Assembly (NCBI RefSeq): GCF_003172895.1 | Contig: NZ_QGKL01000012.1 | Coordinates: forward strand, 1-64,000 | DNA from: Leucothrix arctica | Lineage (GTDB): Bacteria; Pseudomonadota; Gammaproteobacteria; Thiotrichales; Thiotrichaceae | DNA: 64,000 nucleotides | Reading direction: 5' to 3' | In this document: positions 36,295-45,547 of the stretch, in pieces | How the letters are laid out: the number at the start of each line of letters is the position of its first letter | Position numbering within the stretch: position 1 is the first letter of the stretch | The notes under the pieces: model-generated | The model's database searches: none | What the model saw: only the letters and a program-made list of their open reading frames with translations | What the model was told of the DNA's origin: nothing | Made by a program: the position numbers and the translations under genes

Positions 36295-36306
36295 TAGTTT
36301 ATAGCT

Positions 36307-36345
36307 AAAAAAAAGGAGCTATGCCTAAGGCGTAGCTCCTTTTTT
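36307..36345. terminator. rho-independent terminator after the dienelactone hydrolase gene
   Basis: An A-run, the stem AGGAGCTA with TAGCTCCT around an 11-base loop, and six T residues. It probably works in both directions, serving also the convergent gene at 36388. Confidence 0.92.
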
Positions 36346-36387
36346 GCGTTATGGCTAACTGAAATGACTCACAGCTAGCGTAAACGT

Positions 36388-37152
36388 TTAACGTCTAATA
36401 TAGCTTTTGCTAGTCTCGTCATATTCAAAGACCGTAAGCAGATCACCAATATTTAGCTCAAAGGTAAACCAGCCACTGTGAAGCTCAGGTGTGATGAGAA
36501 TGTCAGGGTCATTAACAGTCCAACTGTTAATGAGTTTACCTACAGACGGTGGTGCATTTTCTTCTTGGTGAGATCTCGCCTTGTCCATGTCGTCAGTCGT
36601 CATTTGAGCCAGCATCAGCTTGCATGAGTTCTGTTTACAGTTGTCGATCTTTTTATCCAAAATGAACACTTCGAATGTCTTAGGGTTGTTATCTAACTCA
36701 ACGGTACTCATGACTTCACAGTCAGCAGTCTCGTTTTCTTGCATTAGGTAACCGCAAACTAACATCTGATCCAAGAAGGTCTTCATGTAGTCACTAAGCT
36801 TAGCGTTCACAGCAAAGCGATCAGGTGTAGGATGTTCTGGGTGATAGTTTACAAACTTTTGCTCAGGTGGAATAAAGGCAAGGTAAATGACAAATACCGT
36901 CAGTATGATCGTAAAAAATACCGCCCAAATACTGAGCTTATGGCGTTTAAACAATCCTTTTTCATTTAAATGTTTACGCCAAAAATGACGCACAATGAAA
37001 TAAAGCGCGATTAGCGGAAGGATTGATAACTGAAAAAGATCAAACCCATTGTGATGAAACGAGTACTTGGTGTAATAAAATATGATACCCAAGAAAAGGC
37101 ATAGTAATAGTGGCGAGTGAAAGAACAGCGTTCTCTTGATGTTGTTGAGCAT
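36388..37152 (-). CDS. hypothetical membrane protein
   Basis: A 254-residue protein that I do not recognise. Three hydrophobic helices lie at about residues 11-29, 40-60 and 74-95, followed by a soluble domain of about 155 residues with four cysteines (CGYLMQ, DCEV, NCKQNSC) that could form disulfides if periplasmic. There is no motif of a known enzyme. It lies downstream of ptrB on the same strand with a 54-base gap and may be cotranscribed. Confidence 0.65.
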   Translation of the reverse strand: MLNNIKRTLFFHSPLLLCLFLGIIFYYTKYSFHHNGFDLFQLSILPLIALYFIVRHFWRKHLNEKGLFKRHKLSIWAVFFTIILTVFVIYLAFIPPEQKFVNYHPEHPTPDRFAVNAKLSDYMKTFLDQMLVCGYLMQENETADCEVMSTVELDNNPKTFEVFILDKKIDNCKQNSCKLMLAQMTTDDMDKARSHQEENAPPSVGKLINSWTVNDPDILITPELHSGWFTFELNIGDLLTVFEYDETSKSYIRR

Positions 37153-37206
37153 GTAATCGTCCCTGAATGTGTTGCAAAGCAGTGTTTTTGTCAGTGCGCT
37201 AGTATA

Positions 37207-39276
37207 CTAGTTATTATCACCGATACCCAGTTGATCCAATACAAAGGCATAGTCAAACGCCAAGTCCTTCAAGTAAGCATAGCGCCCAGATGAGGCAAAG
37301 TGCCCAGCACTCATGTGCATGTGCAGATATAGCGCATTGTTATCCGTTTTTAAGTCACGTAATTTTGCAACCCACTTAGCCGGCTCCCAATATTGAACGC
37401 GAGGGTCGTTTAGACCAGCCGTTACAAGCGTTGCAGGGTAGCATTGAGCGGTTACATTGTCATAAGGTGAGTATGACAACATATAGTGGTAATACTCTTC
37501 ATCCATTGGGTTGCCCCACTCTTCAAACTCACCGGTAGTGAGTGGAATAGACTCATCAAGCATGGTATTAACCACATCTACAAATGGCACACCTGCTAGC
37601 GCAACATGGAATAGCTCAGGCGCCATATTTAACACTGCACCCATCAACAGGCCGCCCGCACTACGGCCTTCCATAGACATTTTTTCGGGTTTGGTGTAGT
37701 TCTTTTCAATCAGGTGTTTTGCACAGCTGATGAAGTCGGTGAAGGTGTTTTTCTTATTAAGAAATTTGCCATCTTCATACCAGCTACGACCGTAAATTTC
37801 TTCACCACGAACGTGTGCAATCGCATAAACCATACCGCGATCAAGCAGACTCAAACGTGTTGTTGAAAAGTCAGGCTCGATGGTATGACCGTAAGATCCG
37901 TAGCCGTAAAGGTGGCAATAGGTTGCTTCACCATTCCATGCATCTTTTTTGTAAACCAGCGAAATAGGGATCTGTGTGCCATCATCTGCTGTCGCAAAAA
38001 TACGTTCACTGGTATACAAACTTGCATCGTAGTTAGGGACTACCTTCTGTTTTTTCAATACGCGTTCACGGGTTTCCATGTCGTAGTCGAAAGTGGACAT
38101 GGGTGTCACAAGTGACGTGTAAACAAAGCGTAGTGTTGAAGTATTAAACTCAGGGTTAGCCGCTGGGCCTGCACTATAAATAGCTTCTGGTAAGCTAATC
38201 ATATGACTGCTTTGATCTGAAAGCTTGATCACTTTCATGTGATAAAGACCTTCAGAGCGCTCAAGACTCACTAAGAACTCATTGAATAGCTCCACGTGCT
38301 CTAGTTGAACATCATCACGATGCGCAATCATCGTTTCCCAATGTTCACGTGAAGGTGTTGCTACAGGGCAAGTAACCAGTTTTTGGTTGATTGCATCATC
38401 AGCATTAGTGACGATGTAAAATAAACCATTGTGATGTTCAACTGAGTAACGAAGACCGTCAGTGCGGCTCTGAATAACCGTCGGTGCTTGTTCAATGTCG
38501 TTAGTGGCAATGAAGTGCTGCTCAGTCGTTTCGATACTGCCGGTAGAGACAAACAGGTATTGCTCATCCTTACTTAGTGCCGCAGATACATTAAACAGCC
38601 CATCTTTATCATGAAAAACGAGAACATCATCAGCTTGCGAAGTACCGAGGGTGTGACGAAACAGTTTGTCACTACGCTTAGTTTCATCTTCTTCCGTTGT
38701 GTAAAACAACGTGTCGTTATCACCCCAGCTGACACAGCCTGCATTATTCGTAATTTTTTCAGCGAATAGTTCACCAGTGGCTAAATCTTTGGTGTAAATT
38801 GTATAAGCCTCGGCACCCGTCGTGTCGGTAGAGTAGGTGAGTCGCTTGTGGTTTGGGCTGATCTCTAAAGCACCTAATTCAAAGTAATCATGACCACCGC
38901 TTTCAGCTAATTCGTTTTCATCGAGTAATAGCTCTTCTGGCGCGTCTAAAGTCAGGTGCTTACGATAATGTGCCCAGTATTGTTTACCCTCATCAATGCG
39001 ATGATAGTAAAAATAGTCACCCACTTTGACGGGTGTTGAAGCATCGTTTTCTTCTATATGACCTAGCATCTCGTCATATAAAGTTGTTTGCAGTGATGCG
39101 GTATGTGCCATTTCTGATTGTGTGTACGCGTTTTCAGCGTCTAAGTAGGCTTTTACTTCGCTAGATTCCTTGTCACGAATCCACGCATAGTTATCCGTAC
39201 GCTCATGGTTATGGACACTGCTTTTGGACGGGATTTTATTAGCGACAGGTGGCGAAAGTGACTTATTGCTAGGCAT
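37207..39276 (-). CDS. ptrB: oligopeptidase B (S9A family)
   Basis: A 689-residue serine peptidase that cuts oligopeptides after basic residues. The N-terminal beta-propeller (about 70-400) is followed by the catalytic alpha/beta domain with Ser in GRSAGGLLMG, Asp near NDPRVQYWEPAKW, and His in MSAGHFASSGR. No signal peptide is present, so it is cytoplasmic. Length agrees with E. coli PtrB (686). It is divergent from pssA, with a 170-base gap that holds no gene. Confidence 0.95.
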   Translation of the reverse strand: MPSNKSLSPPVANKIPSKSSVHNHERTDNYAWIRDKESSEVKAYLDAENAYTQSEMAHTASLQTTLYDEMLGHIEENDASTPVKVGDYFYYHRIDEGKQYWAHYRKHLTLDAPEELLLDENELAESGGHDYFELGALEISPNHKRLTYSTDTTGAEAYTIYTKDLATGELFAEKITNNAGCVSWGDNDTLFYTTEEDETKRSDKLFRHTLGTSQADDVLVFHDKDGLFNVSAALSKDEQYLFVSTGSIETTEQHFIATNDIEQAPTVIQSRTDGLRYSVEHHNGLFYIVTNADDAINQKLVTCPVATPSREHWETMIAHRDDVQLEHVELFNEFLVSLERSEGLYHMKVIKLSDQSSHMISLPEAIYSAGPAANPEFNTSTLRFVYTSLVTPMSTFDYDMETRERVLKKQKVVPNYDASLYTSERIFATADDGTQIPISLVYKKDAWNGEATYCHLYGYGSYGHTIEPDFSTTRLSLLDRGMVYAIAHVRGEEIYGRSWYEDGKFLNKKNTFTDFISCAKHLIEKNYTKPEKMSMEGRSAGGLLMGAVLNMAPELFHVALAGVPFVDVVNTMLDESIPLTTGEFEEWGNPMDEEYYHYMLSYSPYDNVTAQCYPATLVTAGLNDPRVQYWEPAKWVAKLRDLKTDNNALYLHMHMSAGHFASSGRYAYLKDLAFDYAFVLDQLGIGDNN

Positions 39277-39447
39277 CTAGTGAGACTCAAATTTATATTG
39301 TGTTATTGCTTACAACTGCAAATGGAGCGGTTACTATACACGCCGCTTATAGTAAATTGAATAAAGCCTTCATTCTTCAGAAATCATTCCTTTGAAGCTG
39401 CTACTGAGCGTTTTTTTTTATCATCAATTGTGCTAATAATAGTAACT

Positions 39448-40233
39448 ATGAATCCACAAAAAAATGCACCATCTAAAGGAGTTTATATACTCCCTAATCT
39501 AATCACGACCGCAGCTATGTTTAGCGGTTTCTATGCCATTATAGCGTCTATAAATGGTCGCTTTGAGGACGCCGCTATAGCGATATTTATAGCGATGATT
39601 CTTGATGGGGCAGATGGACGAGTGGCGCGCTGGACAAATACTCAGTCAGCGTTCGGTGAACAATACGATAGCTTGTCAGATCTGGTGTCTTTTGGTGTGG
39701 CGCCTGCGCTTGTGATTTATCAATGGTCGCTGGTACACATGGCAACGGTTTCTCCTGCATGGGGAAAGGTCGGTTGGATGGCCGCATTTATTTATGCAGC
39801 CTGTGCGGCATTGCGTCTTGCTCGATTCAATGTACAGATTGAAGAAGTTGATAAACGTTATTTTGTCGGTTTACCAAGCCCAGCTTCAGCAGGTATTTTG
39901 GTGGGTTTGGTCTGGTTTTTCCATGACCTTGAAGTACCCGGTAATTCGTTACAGATTATTGCGTTGCTAATGACTGTATCGGCAGGCTTATTGATGGTCA
40001 GCAATGTTTCATATAATAGCTTTAAGGATTTCGACTATCGAAGTAAAGTCCCGTATCTCGCTATTTTAGCCGTCGTGTTAGTGTTTGCTTTGACTGCAAT
40101 CGACCCACCTAAAGTGTTATTCACTGTGTTCTTTATTTACGCATTATCTGGGCCTGTGTATTGCATATTACGTAAGTTCGGTATTGTCAAAGCAATGCCT
40201 GTGATTACGTTGCCAAAAGTTGATGACGAGTAA
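39448..40233 (+). CDS. pssA: CDP-diacylglycerol-serine O-phosphatidyltransferase
   Basis: A 261-residue membrane protein of the CDP-alcohol phosphotransferase family that makes phosphatidylserine. The signature D-G-x2-A-R-x8-G-x3-D-x3-D is complete (DGRVAR ... GEQYDSLSD), with about seven hydrophobic helices. It is the integral-membrane type, not the E. coli phospholipase-D-like type. Product passes to Psd at 16988. ATG at 39448 is preferred over GTG at 39430; neither has a strong ribosome site. Confidence 0.94.
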   Translation: MNPQKNAPSKGVYILPNLITTAAMFSGFYAIIASINGRFEDAAIAIFIAMILDGADGRVARWTNTQSAFGEQYDSLSDLVSFGVAPALVIYQWSLVHMATVSPAWGKVGWMAAFIYAACAALRLARFNVQIEEVDKRYFVGLPSPASAGILVGLVWFFHDLEVPGNSLQIIALLMTVSAGLLMVSNVSYNSFKDFDYRSKVPYLAILAVVLVFALTAIDPPKVLFTVFFIYALSGPVYCILRKFGIVKAMPVITLPKVDDE

Positions 40234-40245
40234 GGTTGAATATTA

Positions 40246-41199
40246 GTGTCCGTTAATCAGCAGCAACTCGACTACTTACAAGCGATGGGAATTCCTGTTT
40301 GGATTTCCCGCGACCTTGAGGTGCCTGACGCGCCTGTTTTAACGGAGTTTGTTGCAGAGAGCGCAGTCACTACCGACCTGAGTACGATAGCGGCTGAGTT
40401 AAATGCGACTCACTTAGACGCTCAAACGACCGCTGCTCCAACACCTTCTGCTCAAACGGCTCGACCAACAGCAAATGCGCCTGTGTCGCCCCCAGCGTCA
40501 TCTGGCTCTCTCAAAGTCGCGAATGATTTGATTCGAGATTTAGGCGGCGTGAGTCAAGCAAAACAACGCATTTCGGATCTGGCGGCTAGTCTGGATGCTG
40601 ACACTAAGTCAGCGGCAGTAGAAGCTATCCCTGTTCAAGATTTAAGTCAGTTAGGGTTAGCAGAAATACAGCAAGCAGTGACAAGCTGTACCGCATGCAA
40701 CTTGAGTACGCACCGTAAGCAAACCGTTTTTGCACGTGGTAATACTCAAGCGCAGTGGATGATTGTGGGCGATATTCCACGCTTGCAAGATGAGCAAGAA
40801 CAGTCACCGTTTAGTGGTGAAGTGGGCGTAATGCTTAACAATATGCTGACTAGTTTGTCGCTAGACCCAAGCTCGGTCTATGTGACAAACCTAATGAAAT
40901 GTCGACCGCCGTTAGATGGCTCACCTGCGGACTATCAAGCTCAAAGTTGTAACACTTATTTGCGTCGACAGATTGACTTGGTTAAGCCCGAGTTGGTTAT
41001 TTTGATGGGGCGAGATACCGCGCAACAAATTTTAGGTAGTAATCAACCGATGTCAGCGTTGCGCCAACAAGTGCATCAGGTTGATGGTTACGCTGCACCT
41101 ATGGTCGCGACTTATCATCCTGCTTATTTATTGAAGCAGCCACGTTTAAAGGTACAAACGTGGAAAGACTTACAGTATGCAAAGCGTGTGATGTCATGA
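40246..41199 (+). CDS. HolD-like N-terminus fused to a uracil-DNA glycosylase family 4-like domain
   Basis: A 317-residue protein. Residues 7-22 (QLDYLQAMGIPVWISR) match the chi-binding start of DNA polymerase III psi subunit HolD in pattern (L-x2-MGI-x2-W-x2-R). A Thr/Ala/Pro-rich linker follows (about 40-90), then a family-4 UDG fold with iron-sulfur cysteines at 148, 151, 219 and 235 and the HPAYLL motif near 291. The motif-1 catalytic segment GEAPG reads GDIPR, so glycosylase activity is doubtful. It overlaps rimI by ATGA, the position of holD in E. coli. Role as a psi subunit is therefore likely; a repair enzyme is the alternative. Confidence 0.75.
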   Translation: MSVNQQQLDYLQAMGIPVWISRDLEVPDAPVLTEFVAESAVTTDLSTIAAELNATHLDAQTTAAPTPSAQTARPTANAPVSPPASSGSLKVANDLIRDLGGVSQAKQRISDLAASLDADTKSAAVEAIPVQDLSQLGLAEIQQAVTSCTACNLSTHRKQTVFARGNTQAQWMIVGDIPRLQDEQEQSPFSGEVGVMLNNMLTSLSLDPSSVYVTNLMKCRPPLDGSPADYQAQSCNTYLRRQIDLVKPELVILMGRDTAQQILGSNQPMSALRQQVHQVDGYAAPMVATYHPAYLLKQPRLKVQTWKDLQYAKRVMS

Positions 41200-41678
41200 G
41201 TGACGTGGATGTTGCAAGCGCAGCGGATGCGATGATGCGTCCGATGGAGAAGGGTGATATTCCCACAGTAATGAAGATTGAGTTGTTGGCTTATCCACAA
41301 CCCTGGGAAGTGCAGGTCATGGAGAAGTGCTTGCAGACGACTCACTATCATTGCTTTGTACTAGAAGTAGCTGGCAAGATCGAAGGCTATTTGTTTATGT
41401 CGGTTGTGGTCGGTGAAATGCATATTCTAAATATCTGCATAAGCCCCAGTATTCAAGGCAAGGGTTGGGGGCGAGAACTGCTGCATAGAACCTTTGACTT
41501 AGCGGCTAATCAGTACCAAGCCAATATGTGTTTTCTTGAAGTTAGACCTTCCAATACGTCGGCGTTAGCCTTGTATGAGTCGGAAGGTTTTAGCGAAATA
41601 GGCATGCGTAAAAACTATTATCCTGCCAGCAATGGCCGGGAAGATGCTTTAGTCATGGCAAAGAGCATAATTTCATAA
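41196..41678 (+). CDS. rimI: ribosomal protein S18 alanine N-acetyltransferase
   Basis: A 160-residue GNAT enzyme that acetylates the N-terminal alanine of ribosomal protein S18. The acetyl-CoA loop is SIQGKGWGREL, followed by FLEVRPSNTSALALYESEGF, the classical RimI region. ATG at 41196 overlaps the stop of the upstream gene (ATGA); an earlier in-frame start at 41160 is less likely. Confidence 0.93.
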   Translation: MSDVDVASAADAMMRPMEKGDIPTVMKIELLAYPQPWEVQVMEKCLQTTHYHCFVLEVAGKIEGYLFMSVVVGEMHILNICISPSIQGKGWGRELLHRTFDLAANQYQANMCFLEVRPSNTSALALYESEGFSEIGMRKNYYPASNGREDALVMAKSIIS

Positions 41679-41743
41679 ATATATGTTATTATTCGCACAA
41701 AAGGGATTTAGGGCGTCGATTGTGATTTTCGGGAAGAATAATA

Positions 41744-43051
41744 TTGAAAAATAAAAAGTATAAGGCATTGGCTTTGTCTGCTTCCAAGCTAGGCATTTCA
41801 TCAACGTCAATCAATTCTCAAGCATTAACTATTGTCAAAGCACTGACCAAGGCAAAGTATGAAGCTTACCTTGTGGGTGGCTGCGTACGTGATCTTTTGC
41901 TTGGGGCAGAGCCAAAAGATTTTGATATTGCGACTAGTGCAACACCAGAACAAATTAAGTCAGTGCTACCGAGTACCAGAATCATTGGGCGTCGCTTTCG
42001 TTTAGCGCACGTGCACTTTGGTCGTGAGTACTATGAAGTCGCAACGTTTAGAGCGCCGCACGATAGTTCTGATAAGGGTAAGGTCGGTCAAGAAGGTCGT
42101 ATTACTCATGACAATGTTTATGGGACAATAGAAGAAGATGCAGTGCGTCGTGACTTCGCGATTAATGCGCTTTTCTATGATGTTCAAAACGACAAAATTC
42201 TAGACTTTGTAGGTGGTATGGATGACCTCGAAAAGCGTCAGTTACGCTTGATTGGTGATCCTGAAACACGCTACAGAGAAGACCCTGTCCGTATGCTGCG
42301 AGCGATTCGTTTTGCAGGTAAGTTAGGGCTAAGTATTGAAGAGAAAAGTGAAGCCCCAATTCGTGAGCTTGCACCGTTGTTAACTAATATTGCTTCTGCA
42401 CGCTTATTTGACGAGTCACTTAAGCTGTTTCATAGCGGTAAAGCGTTACCCGTGCTTGAGCTACTTCGCGAATATGGTTTGTTTGAATGTTTGTTCCCTG
42501 CAACTGAAGAAGCACTCGGCAAAGACAAAGATGGTTTCTTTAAAGCGCTTATTTATGACTCTCTAAACAACACGGATACGCGCATAAATGCGGGTATGTC
42601 AGTCACGCCAGCATTTTTGTTTGCAGTGATGTTGTGGAAGCCAATGAAGAAGTTGGAAGCAGCCTATCGTGAGGAGTCGTATCCTGACCTACAAGCAATG
42701 CAGTTAGCCTCTAGCGATATACTTGCTCAGCAGGTTAAAAGTACGGCTGTGCCACGTCGCTTTAGTAATGTGACGCGTGAGATCTGGTTGCAACAGTCAC
42801 GGTTTGAGCAAAAGAGTCATCGCCGTGCGATGGGGTTCTTGGATAATCGTCGTTTTAGAGCAGCTTTTGACTTCTTATGCTTACGATCAGTGGCTGAAAA
42901 AAATGTTGAGTTACAGGCTGACGCTGCTTGGTGGGAAGAATTCCAAAGAGTAGATTCAGAAGCTCAAATAGAAATGTGTAACTCAGCACCTTCAGCTAAA
43001 AAGAAACGTCGTCGCAGTAGCAGTAAGCGTAGAGGCAAACCGCGTACATGA
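41744..43051 (+). CDS. pcnB: poly(A) polymerase I
   Basis: A 435-residue class II nucleotidyltransferase that adds poly(A) tails to RNA 3' ends. The head contains LVGGCVRDLLLG and KDFDIATSA with the metal aspartates, the RRFRLAHVHFG segment is what separates PcnB from CCA-adding enzymes, and the REDPVRMLRAIRFA neck motif is present. The C-terminus is a basic tail (KKKRRR ... SSKRRGK). The start is TTG at 41744; E. coli pcnB also uses a non-AUG start (AUU), which limits its expression. Overlaps folK by ATGA. Confidence 0.94.
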   Translation: MKNKKYKALALSASKLGISSTSINSQALTIVKALTKAKYEAYLVGGCVRDLLLGAEPKDFDIATSATPEQIKSVLPSTRIIGRRFRLAHVHFGREYYEVATFRAPHDSSDKGKVGQEGRITHDNVYGTIEEDAVRRDFAINALFYDVQNDKILDFVGGMDDLEKRQLRLIGDPETRYREDPVRMLRAIRFAGKLGLSIEEKSEAPIRELAPLLTNIASARLFDESLKLFHSGKALPVLELLREYGLFECLFPATEEALGKDKDGFFKALIYDSLNNTDTRINAGMSVTPAFLFAVMLWKPMKKLEAAYREESYPDLQAMQLASSDILAQQVKSTAVPRRFSNVTREIWLQQSRFEQKSHRRAMGFLDNRRFRAAFDFLCLRSVAEKNVELQADAAWWEEFQRVDSEAQIEMCNSAPSAKKKRRRSSSKRRGKPRT

Positions 43052-43545
43052 GTTTGACGCAGTGTTATATAGGTCTGGGCAGTAATTTAGGGGAGTCGCA
43101 AGACACTTTAGCTGCCGCCTTAACCGCACTGAAGTCGAATGATGCTATTAAACATATTGAGGTGTCGTCTTACTACCAAAGTAAACCACACGGCCCTCAA
43201 GATCAGCCTGACTATCTCAATGCGGTAGCGGGCTTTGAAACTAGTTTAGACTCTGAAGTATTACTAGACCTTCTGCAAGCCATCGAACAAAAATATGGTC
43301 GTGTGAGAACGGGAGAGCGTTGGACTGCACGCACTTTAGATCTCGATATTCTTTTATACGGCCAGCAAGTCATTAATACACCTCGTCTTACAGTGCCTCA
43401 TCCTTGGATGACTCGACGTGAGTTTGTATTATATCCACTCTATGAGCTTGCACCTGACCTCTGTCTACCTGATGGAGAGTCATTAAAAGACTGTTTAAAG
43501 AAAGTGTCCGATGACACTTTAGTCCGTTTGAAGTCAGTCACTTAA
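43048..43545 (+). CDS. folK: 6-hydroxymethyl-7,8-dihydropterin pyrophosphokinase
   Basis: A 165-residue folate-pathway enzyme. The HPPK signature RWTARTLDLDILLYG is intact near residue 90, with GLGSNLGES at the N-terminus. It overlaps pcnB by four bases and precedes panC, the order pcnB-folK-pan of many gammaproteobacteria; panB, usually between folK and panC, is elsewhere (62306). Confidence 0.96.
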   Translation: MSLTQCYIGLGSNLGESQDTLAAALTALKSNDAIKHIEVSSYYQSKPHGPQDQPDYLNAVAGFETSLDSEVLLDLLQAIEQKYGRVRTGERWTARTLDLDILLYGQQVINTPRLTVPHPWMTRREFVLYPLYELAPDLCLPDGESLKDCLKKVSDDTLVRLKSVT

Positions 43546-43586
43546 CCTAATTATTCTATCGCTCACGTTCTAATGAGGAAATGATG

Positions 43587-44438
43587 ATGCAAGTCATTAC
43601 TAGCATTGCTCAGCTTCGAAAAGCTATCAACACCGTTAAATCTAAGGGCCATACAGTCGGTTTTGTGCCAACCATGGGGAATCTGCATGAAGGACATCTA
43701 GATTTAGTAAAGCGTGCATCTGATAAGGCTCAGTGCTCGGTAGTGTCTATATTTGTTAACCCTACACAGTTTGATCGTGCAGATGACTTGGATGCTTACC
43801 CGCGCACGATGGAAGCTGACTTAGCAAAGCTAGAAGCAATTGGGACTGATATTGTTTTTTGTCCTGAGCCTAAAGAAATGTACCCATATGGTGGATTGGT
43901 TACCCAAGTTGATGTTCCTGCGATTGGTTCTTTATTAGAGGGGAGTTCTCGGCCTGGGCACTTTTGTGGTGTTGCGACGGTTGTGTGTAAGCTATTTAAT
44001 ATTGTTGCGCCTGATCTGGCGGTCTTTGGTCAAAAAGACTTTCAGCAGCTTATGGTGATTCGTCAAATGGTCGCTGACTTAGATATGCCGTTAGAGATTA
44101 TCGGCGCGCCAACAGTACGTGAAAAAGATGGCTTAGCGATGAGTTCACGGAACAACCGGCTGACATCTGAGCAGCGTGAGATAGCACCTGTATTGAATAA
44201 GTTGTTGGAACAACTAAAGGCTAAGTTACTTGAAGGTAATAAGGCATTTGAGGTATTACAGGAAGAGGTAATCAGTGAGCTTGCTAAAGCTGGATTTAAG
44301 CCTGACTACATTAAAGTCTGTCATGCAAAAACGTTACAACTAGCGGAGCAGGGAGATAGTGAGTTAGTTATTTTGGCAGCGGCTTTCTTGGGTGATGTTC
44401 GATTGATTGATAATGTGCCGGTGACGCTAGCTACTTAA
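43587..44438 (+). CDS. panC: pantothenate synthetase
   Basis: A 283-residue ligase joining pantoate and beta-alanine with ATP. The HIGH-like motif PTMGNLHEGH and the KMSKS-like AMSSRNNRL are present. Three ATG codons stand in a row at 43581, 43584 and 43587; GAGG at 43575-43578 is best spaced for the third, which also gives the E. coli length. The stop overlaps that of anmK by four bases (convergent). Confidence 0.96.
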   Translation: MQVITSIAQLRKAINTVKSKGHTVGFVPTMGNLHEGHLDLVKRASDKAQCSVVSIFVNPTQFDRADDLDAYPRTMEADLAKLEAIGTDIVFCPEPKEMYPYGGLVTQVDVPAIGSLLEGSSRPGHFCGVATVVCKLFNIVAPDLAVFGQKDFQQLMVIRQMVADLDMPLEIIGAPTVREKDGLAMSSRNNRLTSEQREIAPVLNKLLEQLKAKLLEGNKAFEVLQEEVISELAKAGFKPDYIKVCHAKTLQLAEQGDSELVILAAAFLGDVRLIDNVPVTLAT

Positions 44439-45547
44439 GCGGGATAGATAGCACCGAGTACTCTAAAGCCTTTAGCACCTGTTGCAGAAGGCAGATTGCC
44501 CGGTAAGCCTAAGATGGTTTGTCGGGCTAGCCAAGCAAAAGCAACCGCTTCAACCCATTCAGCATCAACGCCAAGTGACGTGGTTAGATCTAACTTTGTG
44601 TCACCTAATAGTGCTTGTAGTCGTGCCATCAGTTGTTTGTTTTTGAAGCCGCCACCGCACACATACATCGTCGTTATTTCATCGGTAGCAGCTTTAACGC
44701 TCTCAACGATACTGCGAGCGGTAAGTTCTAATAACGTCGCTTGAACATCTTCTGCGGCCATTTCAGGACTAAGAAAGGGTGCTAACCAGGCTAGGTTAAA
44801 CAGTTCTTTTCCTGTGCTTTTAGGGAAGCTTCGAGCAAAGTAAGGGTCTGCAAGCATTTGCGTTAGTAGCTCAGGAATAATACTTCCTTGAGCTGCCCAT
44901 TTGCCATTTTCATCATAGGCTTTGCCGAGATGCTTTAAGCACCAAGCGTCCATTAAGCCATTGCCTGGCCCAGTATCGAAACCAATTACATCTTTGTCAG
45001 GTGATAACAGACTGATATTTGCAATGCCGCCAATATTAACGATGACGCGAGTTTCTTTAGGGTGTGCAAAAACAGCTTCGTGAAACGCTGGAACTAATGG
45101 AGCGCCTTCACCACTAGCAGCAATATCCCGATTACGAAAGTCAGCAACAGTGGTTATACCAGACGCTTCCGAAATGCGGTTTGCATCACCTAACTGCCAA
45201 CTATAAGCATGCTCATGTTCTGGTTGATGCCAGATGGTCTGGCCGTGATTACCAATAGCGGTAATATCATCTTTAGCAATGTCGCAATCACGTAATAGCT
45301 GATTAACCGTTTCGCCATAGATTGAACCGAGTTCGGCATTCAAACTAGCAATGTCACTTAGTGAGCCAGTCCAGCTTGGTTGTATGAGTTCGATAAGGTT
45401 TTGGCGGAGTGAGTCAGGGAAGGACTGAGAATGGGTGTGGATAGTATCTAGTGTATTGTCGGTGTTGAAGCGAACCAGTACGGCGTCAATAGCGTCCATA
45501 CTGGTTCCCGACATAATACCAATGTAGTGTTCGATTTGATCAGCCAC
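44435..45547 (-). CDS. anmK: anhydro-N-acetylmuramic acid kinase
   Basis: About 370 residues from a GTG at 45547. It phosphorylates and opens anhydro-MurNAc in peptidoglycan recycling. The N-terminus GIMSGTSMDAID, the GNHGQTIWH segment and the GFDTGPGNGLMD loop are diagnostic. The GTG gives the family length and lets the gene overlap the M23 peptidase stop by eight bases; the open frame reaches 45598, but that start would overlap more. Coupling of a wall hydrolase to a recycling kinase is sensible. Confidence 0.93.
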   Translation of the reverse strand: MADQIEHYIGIMSGTSMDAIDAVLVRFNTDNTLDTIHTHSQSFPDSLRQNLIELIQPSWTGSLSDIASLNAELGSIYGETVNQLLRDCDIAKDDITAIGNHGQTIWHQPEHEHAYSWQLGDANRISEASGITTVADFRNRDIAASGEGAPLVPAFHEAVFAHPKETRVIVNIGGIANISLLSPDKDVIGFDTGPGNGLMDAWCLKHLGKAYDENGKWAAQGSIIPELLTQMLADPYFARSFPKSTGKELFNLAWLAPFLSPEMAAEDVQATLLELTARSIVESVKAATDEITTMYVCGGGFKNKQLMARLQALLGDTKLDLTTSLGVDAEWVEAVAFAWLARQTILGLPGNLPSATGAKGFRVLGAIYPA

